This document shows positions 45,637 through 59,100 of a stretch of DNA of 64,000 nucleotides, one piece after another. The notes under the pieces are model-generated. The model had not been told where the DNA came from and made no database searches. It saw nothing but the letters and a program-made list of their open reading frames with translations. Positions within the stretch are counted from its first letter, which is position 1. Every line of letters begins with the position of its first letter. The stretch comes from Xiphias gladius (Eukaryota > Chordata > Actinopteri > Istiophoriformes > Xiphiidae): contig NC_053417.1 of NCBI RefSeq assembly GCF_016859285.1, forward strand, positions 19,150,706-19,214,705. The letters are read 5' to 3'. The position numbers and the translations under genes are program-made.

Positions 45637-47030
45637 CAGTGGCACGAAAAGGTTTGAGCCCCCCTGGTCAAATTTTCTGTTACTGTAAATAGATAATCGA
45701 GTAAATGATGAACTGATTTCCCAAAGGCATAAAGTTAAATATGACACATTTCTTTAATATTTTAAGCAGAATTACTTTTTTATTTCCATCTTTTACAGTT
45801 TCAAAATAACAAAAAAGGAAAAGGGCCCGAAGCAAAAGTTTGGGCACCCTGCATGGTCGGTAGTTAGTAACACCCTGTTTGGCAAATATCACAGCTTGTA
45901 AACACTTTTTGTAGCAGCTAAGAGTCTTTCAGTTCTTGTTTAAAAGGATTTTCACCCATTCTTCCTTGCAGAAGGCTTCTAGCTCTGTGAGACTCTTGGG
46001 CCGTCTTGCATGCACTGCTCTTTTGAGATCTATCTACAAATTTTTGATGTTTAGGTTGGGGACCGTGAGGGCCTTGGCAAAACCATCAGCTTGTGCTTCT
46101 TGAGGTAGTCCATTGTGGACTTTGAGGTGTTCTTAGGATCATTATCCTGTTGTACAATCCATCCTCTTTTCATCTTCCGTTTTTTATAGACGGGGTGATG
46201 TCTGCTCCCAGAAGTTGCTGGTATATAATTGAATCCATTCTTCCCACTACCAGTGAAATGTTCCCCGTTCCCACTGGCTGCAACACAAGCATAAAGCATG
46301 ATCAATCCACCCCTGTGCTTAACAGTTGGAGAGTTGTTCTTTTCATGAAATTCGGCACCCTTTTTTTTGCAAACATACCTTTGCTCATTGCGGCCAAAAA
46401 TTTCATCAGTCCACACATCTTGTTTCCAAAATGCATCAGGCTTGTTTAGATGATTCTTTGCAAACTTATGATGCTGAATTATGTGGTGAGGATGCAAGAA
46501 AGGTTTTCTTCCGATAACTCTTCCAGGTGTGGCTGCATAGATGAACAGTGCACCACCTCTCCAGAGTCTGCTAAATCTTCCTGAAGGTCTTTCGCCTATC
46601 AAGAAATCCTACAAGCAGTTCTCTTGGAAAGTTCTCCTGGTCTTCCAAACCTCAACTTGAACCCCACCGTTCCTGTTAACTGCCATTTCTTAATTGCATC
46701 ACGAACTAAAGAAATGGTTACCTGAAAACGCTTAGCTGGCTACTTATAGCCTTCTCCTGGTCTGTGGGCATCAATAATTTTTATTTCCGGAAATGCTAGG
46801 CAGCTGCTTCGAGGAGCCCATGGCTGCTGATTATTGGACAAACTTTTGCATGGTGCTCCTTTCCCTTTTTTTACTGTAAACTTGTACAAAACAAATCAAT
46901 ACACTAATCTTGCTTAAAAATCTGAGAAGAATGATTCCACTTTAGCTTTATGCCTTTTGGAAATCAGTTCATGTTCTGCTCACTTAACTATTTAGACCAC
47001 TGGTGCACAAATGTTTTAATACTTAGTATG
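45637..47030 (-). mobile_element. Decayed Tc1/mariner transposon
   Basis: The left end CAGTGGCACGAAAAGGTTTG follows a TA dinucleotide. GAACTGATTTCCCAAAGGCA at about 45711 is matched, inverted, by TGCCTTTTGGAAATCAGTTC at about 46950, so long terminal inverted repeats flank the element. On the minus strand 46051-46602 keeps the C-terminal half of a Tc1-like DDE transposase. WTDEIFGRNEQRYVCKK and IVQQDNDPKNTSKSTMDYL are visible. The expected SPDLNPIE-type third-acid motif is destroyed: the frame reads RSPT then stop at about 46052, as though a base were lost. The N-terminal part is broken by several stops. The element cannot encode an active transposase. Confidence 0.8.
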
Positions 47031-49700
47031 ACATCTGACTTTGTTGGCAACTCATAGATTAATTTCAGGCTGTTTTTTGGACTGCTAGTCTGTTCTCAGT
47101 GTTGAAAACCATTTAAACAGACTTTTTGCCTTAAGGGTGTTTTGTCTAAAACAAAACAAAACTGTGCCTCTTCATGTTTCTATAGCATTATATTTCTCCA
47201 CAGCAGGAATACGAAAGTAGTAAATGAAGGCTGTTGTGTGAAAGTCAAGGAAAGAAAAGTGAATGGCTGTTAACTTTTAGATCAAGGGAGTATTTTAAAG
47301 AAGTGCATTGGAAAATGTCGCACAGCACTATTATTCTGTCTGTCTGTTATGCTGGATTAAATCTCTTGATATTCTCTGTGGTTTTGTGTTGTTTGATCAG
47401 TTAGCCATTCATGGTTAGCGTCCAAAGTCCAATAAATGACTACCCACTCAGTTATTTCTAATAAAGGATATTTTGAATGAATGGGGTATAAAAGATAAAA
47501 GCTGTAGAGTTTGCCATAAGCTCCACTGGCTATTGTCACAAAGGTCTCCTTTCACCAATCATATTTGTTTTTGAGCTTATAAACTGTAGTGAGGTTTCAG
47601 GAAAACACCACATTGCATATCGTGTTGTGCTGAAATGAGCTAACAGGCCAACATGTTTCTAGTTGCAGCTATGTAACAATAATCAGGGCACAGTAATGTT
47701 TCTTGTAATGTCCATGACATTTTTCAACTAAAGATTACAATCACATGTGGAGGGTAAAATAATTTATCATCATCTAAGCTACAAAATTAAAGAAAAAAAA
47801 ACTAAAAAGTCTTGAAGTAATAGTGGGAAGCTCACAGTGAAGCTTCAAAGTGAGACCTGAAGATTGGGTGGAAATCTGCAACCTTTTTAACGCAGGAAAC
47901 ATTGGCTAAAGGCTAAACATCAGGTATCTTTAAAAAAAAAAGTTAAAAATGTTAGCATGCATGCATGAATTTAGAGGTATTGTACCATAAACTTAAGACA
48001 AATGATGATCTGTGGGTGGTCATGGCACTCCATCACAGCAGTTTGTTAAGAAATATGTACAGTAGAGCCATGGTATGGCCAAAACCTTCCTCAGTCTAAA
48101 AAACTATGTATGTTTAAATGTGGCGTTTAAGTTAGTAAACACATTAAACACAAGTGTAGTCTAATAACCCTAACCCTTTAGATTGAATGCATGCACATAA
48201 ATAAATATCACCACTCTCTCATCTCATTTTTAAAGAATTCCCATGCCCGAAAGTGAATGGTTTAAACTTTACCTTATGGTACAGCTCACAACAGCAGAAC
48301 GGCTTCAGGCTCAATGTTTAATTGTGTGCTGTCCTATAACTGTAACTATACAGACTTTTCAGGCTGTACTTGGATCCATGAATAAATAACGCCCACATAC
48401 TATGTTTTGAATTAAACATGATGTTCCAATTTCAAGATAATACTTTCAGCTTTTGCATCCCATTTTAATGTGGACTTTCCTTTCGAGACACACACACAGA
48501 AAAGCAAAGTTGTCTTGCCAGATACAAAATCTAAATTTCTTTCGTATTGAGTGGATTATGGGGAGATTTGGACATTATCTGTTCATAATTCAATGATAAA
48601 TTCAACATCAAAATTGATTTGCTAGAAACTTTGTAATTTCTCCCACTGATTACTGCTACATTGGAAAAATTGGTGGGGAAGCATTTCCTTTTACAATTAA
48701 TGTTGGCAGCACAGTTATAACACAGTGATAGGCATAGCTTCTTAATCATAGAATAAAATCACTTCGAAAAAAAGACTATTGGCAGTTAAATATTTGGTTT
48801 TTAGTTTCAGACTAAAGTGTGTCTTTATGGCCAAAGAATGTGATATGACTATAAATATGCCTAGTCTCTTGTGAAAAAAAGAGTCTCTAATCTGTTTGTC
48901 CTCAGGTTCCCTCTCCTCTCAAATGGGATGTAGCTGTTTGGTGATTAAGGCCTACTGATCGCAGTACAAAATCAATTTTCAAATAAGCACATTCTTTTGC
49001 ACTTTTTCAAAGAGGGGCAGCAGACTGGGCAAATCGTGTTTATCCCTTAAACTCTGCCTCCAGTTTTCCTGCCCCAGTGGAGGGCATGAATGGCAGGGCC
49101 CATTCTGAAGACAGTCTGCAGGATGCTGCAGGATGATAATGGCTCTCTTCTGTCTGCAGGCGCCAGCACAAACATATGTTAACTTTCTCCACAGTTTGAA
49201 CACTGTAATTGACAAAAGTAGTAGTAGTACCTACAAAAGTAGTGAGTACCTGGAGCAGGCAGGAACAGAGAAAGCAAAGAAACAATGTTTAAGGAGAGTG
49301 ACTGTGAACAAATAACAGGGTTTGTCATAGTTAGTACATGTTGAAAAATACAGTATAGAATAGACGAAAGCACACTGCGATTTAATTGTTACATTTTAAA
49401 CTAAAACTAAGCTGCATTGTTTTATTTGGAAAGTAACACCACACTAATTACAGCGTCTAGTCTGTTTCGTTAAATTTTCTATACCATAACCCCTCACTAG
49501 CTCCATAACCTCCACACCACAACAGTAAACAGCGACCCAGACTTGGAGTGGCTGTGCTGGCTGTGCTAATGACAAGGCATGACACAGTAAGGGAAAACAA
49601 GGTTGTTAAAAAGCAGATGTCTATACCAGTTCACAGATGGGATTGATATTGACATGGCTGGAGGTGATATGTTCTAGCATAGGTTCTACGTGGAAAAATG
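47031..49700. other. Intergenic DNA between mapkapk2 and fmod
   Basis: No exon was recognised. I looked for an il10-like cytokine here because of its linkage to mapkapk2 elsewhere, and saw none. Confidence 0.5.
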
Positions 49701-49721
49701 TATGTGCTCTAATGAGACCGG

Positions 49722-49858
49722 GTGGCTGGGGCTGGGGCTGCAGATGGAGGGAGAGGGGGGTATTTTTACTCTTTGCCAACTACATATTCCGCTCAGTCTA
49801 AGCAAGACACAGGTGACGTGAGCAAGGAAGGAGGCAACGTCTTTGATCAACCAACCGG
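49722..49858 (+). promoter_or_regulatory. fmod: Possible fmod promoter and 5' non-coding exon
   Basis: The fmod ATG lies six bases after an acceptor (ttttccattag), so a separate upstream non-coding exon is required. A candidate ends CAACCAACCG|gtaggt near 49858. It is preceded by a purine-rich stretch and GGGGTATTTTTAC. The exon start is unknown, and the assignment is inference from splice-site appearance and spacing. Confidence 0.3.
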
Positions 49859-50073
49859 TAGGTATACTGTACCTACTTTATTTTTAAAAAGTGGAGCAAA
49901 GAGAATATATCTGTCTTAAATTGCTAGATCAGTGTACTACAGTGTTAGTTGCAAAATATTTCATATTATCAGTGATTACAGTTTTGGGATTGGGTAATCA
50001 GGAAATATCCTAAATTTGTCATCATATTGACTTTAAATTACATTTTTCTTCCTTGGGTTTTCCATTAGTGATC

Positions 50074-53000
50074 ATGCGGACAGTGGAGCTCATCCTCCTA
50101 ATGGGACTAGTGGATCTGAGCATCGGCCAGCCTTACAGTCAGATCCAATGGCTTTCCATTCTGCGAGGGCGGCGGCGGCACGCCGGCTTGCAGGCCGAAG
50201 ACGTGGACTGCCCCCTGGAGTGCGACTGCCCCTCAGCCTTCCCCACAGCTATGTACTGTCACAACCGCAACCTTCAGCATGTTCCCTACGTCCCCTCACA
50301 TATGAAGTATGTCTACCTGCAGCGTAACCAGATCACAGGCATCCAGGACGGCGTGTTTGACAATGCTACCAACTTGGTCTGGGTTGTGTTGTTTCACAAC
50401 CAGCTCAACTCAGACAAGATTGGCAAGAACATCTTCATCAAGCTCAAGAACCTGGACCGGCTTTTCTTGGATCACAATGAGCTTACCCGTGTGCCTCCTA
50501 ACTTGCCCAAGTCTATCAGAGACCTACGGCTTGGTCACAATAAGATCTCAAAAATCCTCCCCAACTCATTCGAGATGATGGCCAACCTCAGTACCCTTCA
50601 GCTCCAGGAAAATGTCATAGAGGATGTTGGAGGTGTGTTCAAGGGACTGAAGTCCCTGACCATGCTGGATATGAGGAAAAACAAGCTGAGAAAAATTCCT
50701 GTCAACCTCCCTGAGAGCCTGCAGCAGCTCTATCTGGAGTTTAATAACATAGAGAATGTGCCAGTGGGGTTTTTCACCACGTATCCCAAGCTGCAGTTTG
50801 TTCGTTTGGCTCATAACAAGCTGACAGATAAAGGACTTCCATCTAGTGTCTTCAACATCAGCACACTGGTTGAGCTTGACCTGTCCTTTAATAAACTGGA
50901 GAAGATCCCTGTGGTCAGTAGAAACCTGGAGAACCTTTATTTGCAAGCCAATAAAATCAAAGGTAGGGACACATCTCTGTTACTTTTTTTACATACTCTG
51001 TTTAGATATTTGACGCTATGACATCTAAAAGTAGTTGTGAGCCAAAACCCATTGGAAATACACTATACCGCTAATAACTGTAATAACTGTAATAACTGTA
51101 GTGTTTTTAACTCTTATTTTTAACAATCAAAAATAATATCAAATATTTTGAAAGCCAAAATCTTTTTACAGTGAAACCGGTCTTAACCTGTGTAAAGGTT
51201 TTTTTTTTGTGATTGAGGTATTGCAGAACAAAATTGTAGACCAAGCACATAGGAAGCTCCACCCTGGGAACAGGAGAAGAGACAACAACCAATCTAGGCT
51301 AATAACAAACACGAATAAAGATAAACATTCATGTAAATATGAATGGACCATAGTCAAGCCAGCCAATAAGAATTACAAACAGGTGGACAAAATTTTTCCA
51401 ATTGCGCCCCTCATCCACACCCACTCCAACACCACCAGCCACCCACCCTTAGCTCTAATACCAATACAGTCAGTTTCAGAATAACCTCTTGGCCTTTAGC
51501 CTTGTAGAGACACATACAGTATCCATGACCATACACAAGGTTTTAGAAATACAGAGAACCAAAAAATGAGAAGAAGACTTCGGAGGGCAAAAATTGGATA
51601 ACAATACCTTTTAAAATATGTCAGTGGGGATTATAGAAATGTGTATCAAACAGTACATAAAAGTTAGCAAAATTATCTGATGAGCAAGATTTTTAGGTGA
51701 GGAGAAAATAGTGTTCCAGACTGATGGCTAATTCCAATCAATGGTGATAGACTGAAAATCTTTTTCCCAATTTATTTTTTTACTGGAAGTGGTTTAGTGT
51801 CACAAGAAGAAAGTTTTTTTTTTATAAACCGAGGCTACCAGTTTAGGCCTGGTAGTTATTTGAGCTACTAAGGGTGTTGGGCTAAGAGTGTATCCCAAGG
51901 TACTCAATACTTTTTAAAAGCTGTGTGGAGCTGAAGATAAAAAGAAAAACATGAAAATCCTGGAAGAGACTAGCACTCCTTCAAATCTTGGAAAGAGTGA
52001 AGACCTTTATCATTAAAAATGTCGCCTACCACATGAATGCCTTGTTTAGACCACGGAAAAAAGAAAGGTGTGGACCTAGACAAGAGTGCATTAGTATGTT
52101 ACTCTAGTAACCTTAGATTATGGTTTATACTTGTCTTATATAGTGGCATAAGTATTGATTTTGACCATTTTATTTTCTGACCAGATAAGGAGCCAAACTT
52201 ATGGAGTCCAAGATATACAATAGAACATCATCTGCATAAATGGAAATATGATGAGATGTCCCTTTGATTATGATGGGAGGTATGCCATGATTTTCCCTAA
52301 CTACCTGGGGCTAAGTTATTATCACTTAGTACTGTAGGTTTATTGACTAAGTGGGACACACTATGCTGCTCACTGAGCAATTAACAACATACAAATCTTA
52401 CAAATCTTAAATGGCAGAAATATGGGTTAAAAGTTTAAACTGTTGTGCACGTTTGACCCTCCCAAAACGACCCACTGGATTTGGTAAATGAAGTCGCAGA
52501 ATAAATTTAAGGGACAAAGGAAGTAGTGTTTATATATATAAATACTATTTTGAACTAGAGTGAAGTTCAGACATATAACAGTTCACCCATACTCTTTCCA
52601 GCTGCCTTGTTTTAACAACATCATTTAACTGTATTTGGAACATCCTCCGGCTTCAAACCAGATTTAGTAGATCAAATTTCTAAAACTTACTATTTTTTCT
52701 GTTGTCTCCATTTCTTAAAGTTGGATTTGTGTCTTGTGTCAGTGTCTTGGCTGAGCTTGAAGCAAAGTTGAAAAATTTCAACCATTAGATTACAGCAAAG
52801 GCAGGATTTTCAAATTGTATCAGACTTTGAAATGTCGCCCTTTCCTCTGAAGTAGGGGTTTTCCATAAACACTTTCCCCAGTGGAAGCTCATACACAATA
52901 CAAATAAAAAAAGTTCACAATGAAGAAACACAATAAAAATATATGCAGTAAAGTGTATATTATAAAATAAACTTTATGAAAATAAAAACTACAGAAAAAG

Positions 53001-53447
53001 TTTGACTGAGTGTAATTAAACAAGGGGAGACATTTTTCTATTGATTGGATGGTGTTACTCCGTGGCTTCCAGAATAGCTGTAATATAGAAATATGTGAGC
53101 CAAATCTTGCCTTTTAGCACAGACATACTTAAAAGTCCCAGGAGGAATATACAGCAGTATTCAATTTTATTAAAGTTGGCTTTGTTTGATTACACATGTG
53201 ATGTGAATGCATGCTACTTAACATGACTCAAAAGAATGACAGACTGTGAGACAACACATAGCCTACCTTTATTTCTCTCTTCTTGTGTCTTTCAGAGTTC
53301 TCCCTAAGTAGTTTCTGCAGCACAATCGACATGACAAACTTCTCCAACCTGAGAATGCTGCGTCTGGATGCCAATGAGATCAGCGCCAGAGACATTCCTG
53401 CTGAAGCTGCTTACTGTTTGCGGCGTGTTGCCTTTATTGATGTGTAG
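50074..53447 (+). CDS. fmod: Fibromodulin, class II small leucine-rich proteoglycan
   Basis: Fibromodulin is secreted, binds collagen I/II and regulates fibril thickness in connective tissue. Coding exons are 50074-50962 and 53296-53447, giving 346 residues with phase closing. A hydrophobic signal peptide occupies about 1-18. The class II cysteine cluster is present as CPLECDCPSAFPTAMYC (C-x3-C-x-C-x9-C). Leucine-rich repeats follow, for example LDRLFLDHNELTRVPPNLP, LQQLYLEFNNIENVP and LVELDLSFNKLEKIP, then the C-terminal ear repeat and a cysteine pair (SSFCSTID, AAYCLRR). Sequons include NAT, NLS, NIS and NFS. The intron falls between NLENLYLQANKIK and EFSLSSFC, the usual place in this family. 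Between the signal peptide and the cysteine cluster there is only a short basic segment (LRGRRRHAG) with a single Tyr. Mammalian fibromodulin has a tyrosine-rich, sulfated stretch there. Lumican and PRELP fit less well. An AATAAA at 55478-55483 could end a long 3' UTR. Confidence 0.92.
51860..52265 (-). mobile_element. L1-like LINE relic in the fmod intron
   Basis: Minus-strand translation gives the reverse-transcriptase motif FHLYADDVLLY at about 52215-52245. Further on it gives GLHSFQDLKE, a GVPW-like VPWDTLL and FFFYLQLHTAF, segments I recall from the C-terminal part of fish L1 ORF2. They lie much closer together than in an intact ORF2, and stops break the frame, so an internal deletion and decay are inferred. 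Flanking intron sequence (about 51170-51860) may contain further L1 3' sequence. Confidence 0.55.
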
Positions 53448-56127
53448 CGCTTCCTGATCTCTCCCACTGGTGTGTCATAACTCAATCAGGGTGTTGCTCC
53501 TTCTGTGACACCCCCACTCATTGTCACTATATTTACATTATATCATTCACTGTCCTCTCTATCAAAGCATACATATAATGTATGACATAATGTTTTTTTA
53601 AACTGTTATGAGAGCTATGATTATTATTCCAAATGATCAAACTGTTCCCTTATTAGTTAACAGGAAATACCACAGTTGTATAAACATGTATCTAGATGAA
53701 AGGCATGTGGATGACCGAGAGCAATGAACAAGATCCTTTCAACAACCTAATTAGATTATCAGTTCCAGTATTCTGGCAAAAATAATACAGAAAGTATTAA
53801 GTTGTAGCTGATGACTACAAGTTCTGCTTGTGTAATGTCTGGCATGGTATAACCTAATCAGTGTGAGATTCAGTTTGGATCTTTGCCTCCGCCATGTGGC
53901 ACAAGGTGATATAACAGTAGGTTGAGCAGTGACAAATTTCATTATTATTATTTGGCTCACTTATTATTTGGCTCACGATTAATGATATTGAGTTTACTGT
54001 TTGTTGTTACATCTTTAGAATAATTTTACTTTAAAGAGTGTTTGTTTCTTTAACTGATGAAAAATATGCATTCCTTCTTCAAATGAGCCTCTGAATTATT
54101 CAAAGATAGTCATATGTTGGTTTCAAGACTGGTTTTACTGTATTATCTGTTATTTAATGTTTTATTTTTGGGGTTTTTTTTTAGTAACTGTGTTTCAGTA
54201 ACTTAAAAAATTTGTTTAGGTTGGGATTTCTGAGCCACTGTGTTTTGTACTGTATATCTCATAGCAGTGTGTCCTTGACAGACAGATTAAGTCAGTAAAC
54301 TAATATCAATATTTTTAACCTTTGAATTGACATGACTAAGTTTGTATCCACCAAGCCAGAAAGCTATAAATTATACATTTTTGTGTAACGTTAATCTTTT
54401 ATCTAGGAATCCATCCTTTTGTACCTATTATTACATTTGAGGGTAAAAAAAAAACAGTTTCCAGTGTTATTTGCTTCCCTAAGCATTCACGGTGATACTA
54501 TTAAATTGTATTATATTATTATGTTGATATTACAGCGATATATTTTTAGCAAGAACAACATGTTCGGTTTCCTCTTATTTGAAGATAAAAGGGGCAGAGA
54601 GGTTATGAGAGAGAAACAGGTGGCAGCCCTCTTGACAATAATTCTAACTGGTATTAGGGAGTTCCCACACATTAATTGTTGAACACAATTTACCTTTTCA
54701 TCGCCCACAGCTGAGATTAATCCTCTGTAGGCACATAATCGAATTATAGAAATACTTTCCTTGTTTGGTAATGGAGGAGTGTCTTGGGATGAAAAATGGA
54801 TTACTGCCATTGCAAAAGTGGTCTGCACACTGATAAGCAGTAGCCTGTGAAATTAATTGTGTTATAGATCATGTTATATTGCAGGCTTCACATGGTTCTG
54901 CAGAGGCTGTGGGGTAGGGCTTTGATTTTCTTCCCTCTTCTGCTTCCTACACAGATTCTACAAAAACAAAGTAGAGGCGAGCACACATGTAAATGATCAC
55001 ATGTGGGAATCTTTTGACAAGATTTACTGATGTGGCCATCTGCGTGACACAGACACATGTTTCACTTTGTGGGGAATGTTTAACCTGACATTATGAAATG
55101 TATTATTATAAAACATTAGGCCGGGCTAACCATGAGGATTGAAAGTCATGACAGCATTAAGGAATACGCATGCACTTAGCCCATATTCTCTGTCATCATT
55201 ATACTGTTACTTATTGCCATGCAATAATAATTAAAGTCATGCATGCATATGAGTACTCTAGTAGCTGTTGTAACTTTAACTGTAGTAGCACATTATTCCC
55301 AACAAATCCTGTCATTCCCTGTGCGGTGAAGACATTACTTATGAAACTGCAGCAGCGACTGGTGTGCATCTATCAAGATCTTTTCTCCACCTCTCTGCCA
55401 GTAACAAGAGCTTAGTCTGTTTGACCAATAACAGAATATTCTCCAGAGTTCATGTTGAAACTATTCATCCTGTTTTCAATAAAACTGGATTTACAAATTT
55501 TAGCTCATAACTTTCAAAAATAGTCTCCATGAAGACTGTGTATTGATCAGCAGTGTAGGCTGATAATGAATGGAACTAAACCACTTTCCAAAGCAGAGGG
55601 AAAGACCATTTTGGCAAGGATAAAAGCATTTTTGACTCCTCATAAAATGTTAATTCAAACAGTATATAGGCTATCAAGTGGCTTAAATCTTTCAATGAGG
55701 CCATTACCTCTTTAGATGTGATTATATTGTGCTCATGTATGAATGCACTGGTAGCTGGACAGCTTGAGAGCAATATATTTTGGATATGGTATTGATGGTT
55801 AACTTTTATTATCAATACGGTAATTGAATAGAGTGAAACTAATAAATAACTTGTGAAATGTTTGGCAAACAACATTACAAACAGTTAAGCCGCAGAAATT
55901 GGAGACACATTATTCAACATTCATAACTAGTGTAAAAATAAAACTTTTTTTTAGTGAAGTTGAAAAGATATCTGCAAAAGATAGCACATAACCGTAATAT
56001 ACACAGCACATTATCCAGATAAGGTACATCTTTGCTTTCAGTCAAAATGAAGCTTCAGATTAAATAGGAGAGCGTGATACATTACATACACTATACTGAT
56101 ATGTTCGTGATGGAAAAATATACAGCC
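53448..56127. other. fmod 3' region and fmod-csf1 interval, no other gene seen
   Basis: The interval is AT-rich. It probably includes the fmod 3' UTR on the left and the csf1 3' UTR on the right. AATAAA on the minus strand at 55805-55810 is a candidate csf1 poly(A) signal. No coding exon was recognised. Confidence 0.5.
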
Positions 56128-59100
56128 TCACAAGTGTTCTGTCTGCTGCCGCAGTGACGTGCTCTTTACCACCTGAGGAGAGAAGAAAAAAACTGAAAAT
56201 ACAAAGAATACAAAGACATACTGTAGGTGCAGTGCATACTTTACACTGAGGCTGACACAGGTGTTAGTTTAAGATATTTAATCTGTGCTGGCTCCAGCTG
56301 TTTAATGACCATAGCCCTTTGATGTAGGTTAGAAGGATACTCACATTATTGTGGCTCCAGCTCTGTGTCCTGCAGGTTTCTGCTTTAATCCAAAAGAAAA
56401 AGGGATGCATTAGGATGACTCCAATAAACTTGGAAAGACCAGTCATTTTAATTTTTATAGGACAGCATGTTCTTACCTTGAGTTTGTGTAAGATCTTGAT
56501 CTGTGAGGGTCGTGAGCTTTCTGTTAGGACACATAGTGTGAGTAACTACAGTGTGAGTGACAAAGTAACAGAAACACCTCATTTTATTAAATTCTGATGT
56601 AACTAAAACACTTGAAAACTATGCTACAGTTCTGACTGATGAAAGAGCAGGAGGCAGGCGACTGACAGGGTTGTGTGCAACAATTGAGACCAATTTGGGA
56701 AAAATGTGACAGTACTGGAAGATACTGGGCATATAAAAGGACTGGCCAGTAGAAGGTAATGCTGCAAGCAATAGAAAAGTCTCTATGGTCGATCCATTTT
56801 TTTCACCCTCTGTTAAAACTTCACTGCGGTGAGCCCAAGCTGCACCACAGCCTCCATTCTCCTTGAACGAGTAAACTGCAAACTTTTTACAGCCACCCTT
56901 CAAATATACAGTGGGTGAGTGTTTCCTGGTCAAAAGATACATTTTCAAGTTTTTGGAAATGTGATGTTTATGTCATTTCTTTCTCATCCCTGTAGACAAA
57001 GCAAAGCTAGATATTGATTCTCAAATGTTGGGTTGTGACCCAAGATGGGTCACGGGATCTTTTTAAGTCTTTTCAGTTTTATACTTTGACACAATGATTC
57101 TCACTGCAGGGAAACTGGGCTGTAGTGATGGGAACTCCAGGTCTTTTGAAAGAGGCTCTGGAGACTACAAAGAGCCATATGTGTGGATCCTGCTTGGACT
57201 CTAATGTAGTTATAGGCCTGACTCCAATAACGTTTTTGTATTAATATTCCAGTATTGCGCAAAAGGTGCGCAAAAAAGAGCCTGCCTTTGTCAGAGGCAG
57301 TTTACGGTCACGTTATTTTTAAGTCTCATAGCATTCAGCTTGTAAATATCTATATATTACAACACAGCCTAGAAAATGTTTGACCATCTGCCTTTGCATG
57401 GGACACTAAAATCAACAACATGGACTCCTTTATTTGACTGTGCAGGATTACACTCTTGCAAATATACTCAGAAAAGGTAATAGACCAGCTGCATACTGCA
57501 ATTCATTGTTAATTCAGCTGACGACAATTAAAAAATTATTGCGCATATATAAACACCACTATATATAATTTAATGTGGCATGGCAATTCATGGTGACAGA
57601 CCAAATACAGCAACTGACACGATATGCTGATTCTGTAATTTTTAAACAGTATATTCACAGACATGCACCTGCCCCTAATAACGTGTGATTTCCAGTGTTG
57701 TCCATTTCCTCACACAGCATTATAAGCCCTCTCCATCCCTCTGTAGTCGCAAATTGTCACTGAGCACAGAGATGATGTTAATTAAAGTCAGAATGGGTTT
57801 AGTCCTTAGAACTTAGGCTTTGAGAGGCAGTTGGTGGGGTACCATGTACCCACACACTATGGCATTAGCAGGAGAGGCAGGAAATAGAGTGAGCAGGGTC
57901 ATAGAAAACGTGGCCAGCCGGCTAGTATAATCATTCTGCAAGTGGAGAATTATCCACCTCATCAAGCCTTTAATGTGGTTACTCTCTATCTGTGTTCTTG
58001 CATTCACTGCCAGCCATACAGCATCCGTCCTACTGTGCCGCGTGTATTATATCACTGCATGCAATCATCTTAACAAAGACATAAAAAAATTAATATTTCC
58101 TGAACGAGACATCATTCCCACCTGCTTTGTCAAGATGTCTGGTCTTGGTATTTAAAGCTCAATCAATCAGCTCTTAACAAGACAACCCAATACTCCTAAC
58201 TATATACTGCATCTAGGTCAGATACAGAACATAAATTTCTCCACGTGGATTAAAGGATAAAATGTAGCCTATCGAACTTGATAAAGTGAACACTAAACAC
58301 AGCCATAGCCGCTTATTAACTCTCATCCGCCAGAAAGGAGCTGGTTCCTATGTGACCACGTTTGGTTTCCTCACAGATAACATGTTAAGGAAGCATGCCA
58401 CAGCCTGTATAGAGACCTAATATAACTAAACCAAGGTCGGGTTGTAATTCAAAAAAATAATGTTTCTGCTTTTTTTCCCTTTTCATCAAAGACTGTACTG
58501 TTAGCATATTATTCCTTTCTAATTTACGTATGTTTTTACCAGGAATACTCTGCAGCTCTCACTGTTTCAGCGCCTTTATTTAATGGGGTTCTTTAGCTCA
58601 TATCAAACCTTTTGTCATTAAAGCATGGTTGCAGCAGTATTCATTAAAATAAATTAGAGTTGTTTAATCTTAAATAATGTTAAGGTCATAGCTAAAGCTT
58701 AATGAATAAGGACAAATGTGGAGGGCTGGTACTTCTGCACGTACTTTATTGCCTTGGGAACCTTTATTGCCAAAACAGAAGCGCCGGTACCTTTTGTGTG
58801 ATGAGACAGTAGAGAGTAAGTATGAACAGCAGTCCTCCGCAGATGGAAGCTATGATGAAGCCAAGCTTGTACAGGTCTCTGACTGGTCTTCTCTGAGAAG
58901 CCTTCACCGAATTCCTACCATAACTGTCTGTAGAAGAGAACAGGAAATCTGTGATTGCAATAGCTCCACACATCTGCATAATTCATTACAGGTCTTTCTA
59001 GAAGATTGAGATTCCCACCTGTAAAATATGTGGATGACTCTCTGGATAGCTCTGTAGTAGAGCTAAAGGTTTCTGTGTATTCGTGCTGGCAACTCCAGTC

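Noticed and set aside
50074-53447. Identification as lumican, PRELP or keratocan
   Set aside because: The run around FPTAMYC, VPSHMKYVYLQ and IQDGVFDNAT, and the ear-repeat exon, fit fibromodulin best. PRELP has a proline/arginine-rich start that is not seen here.
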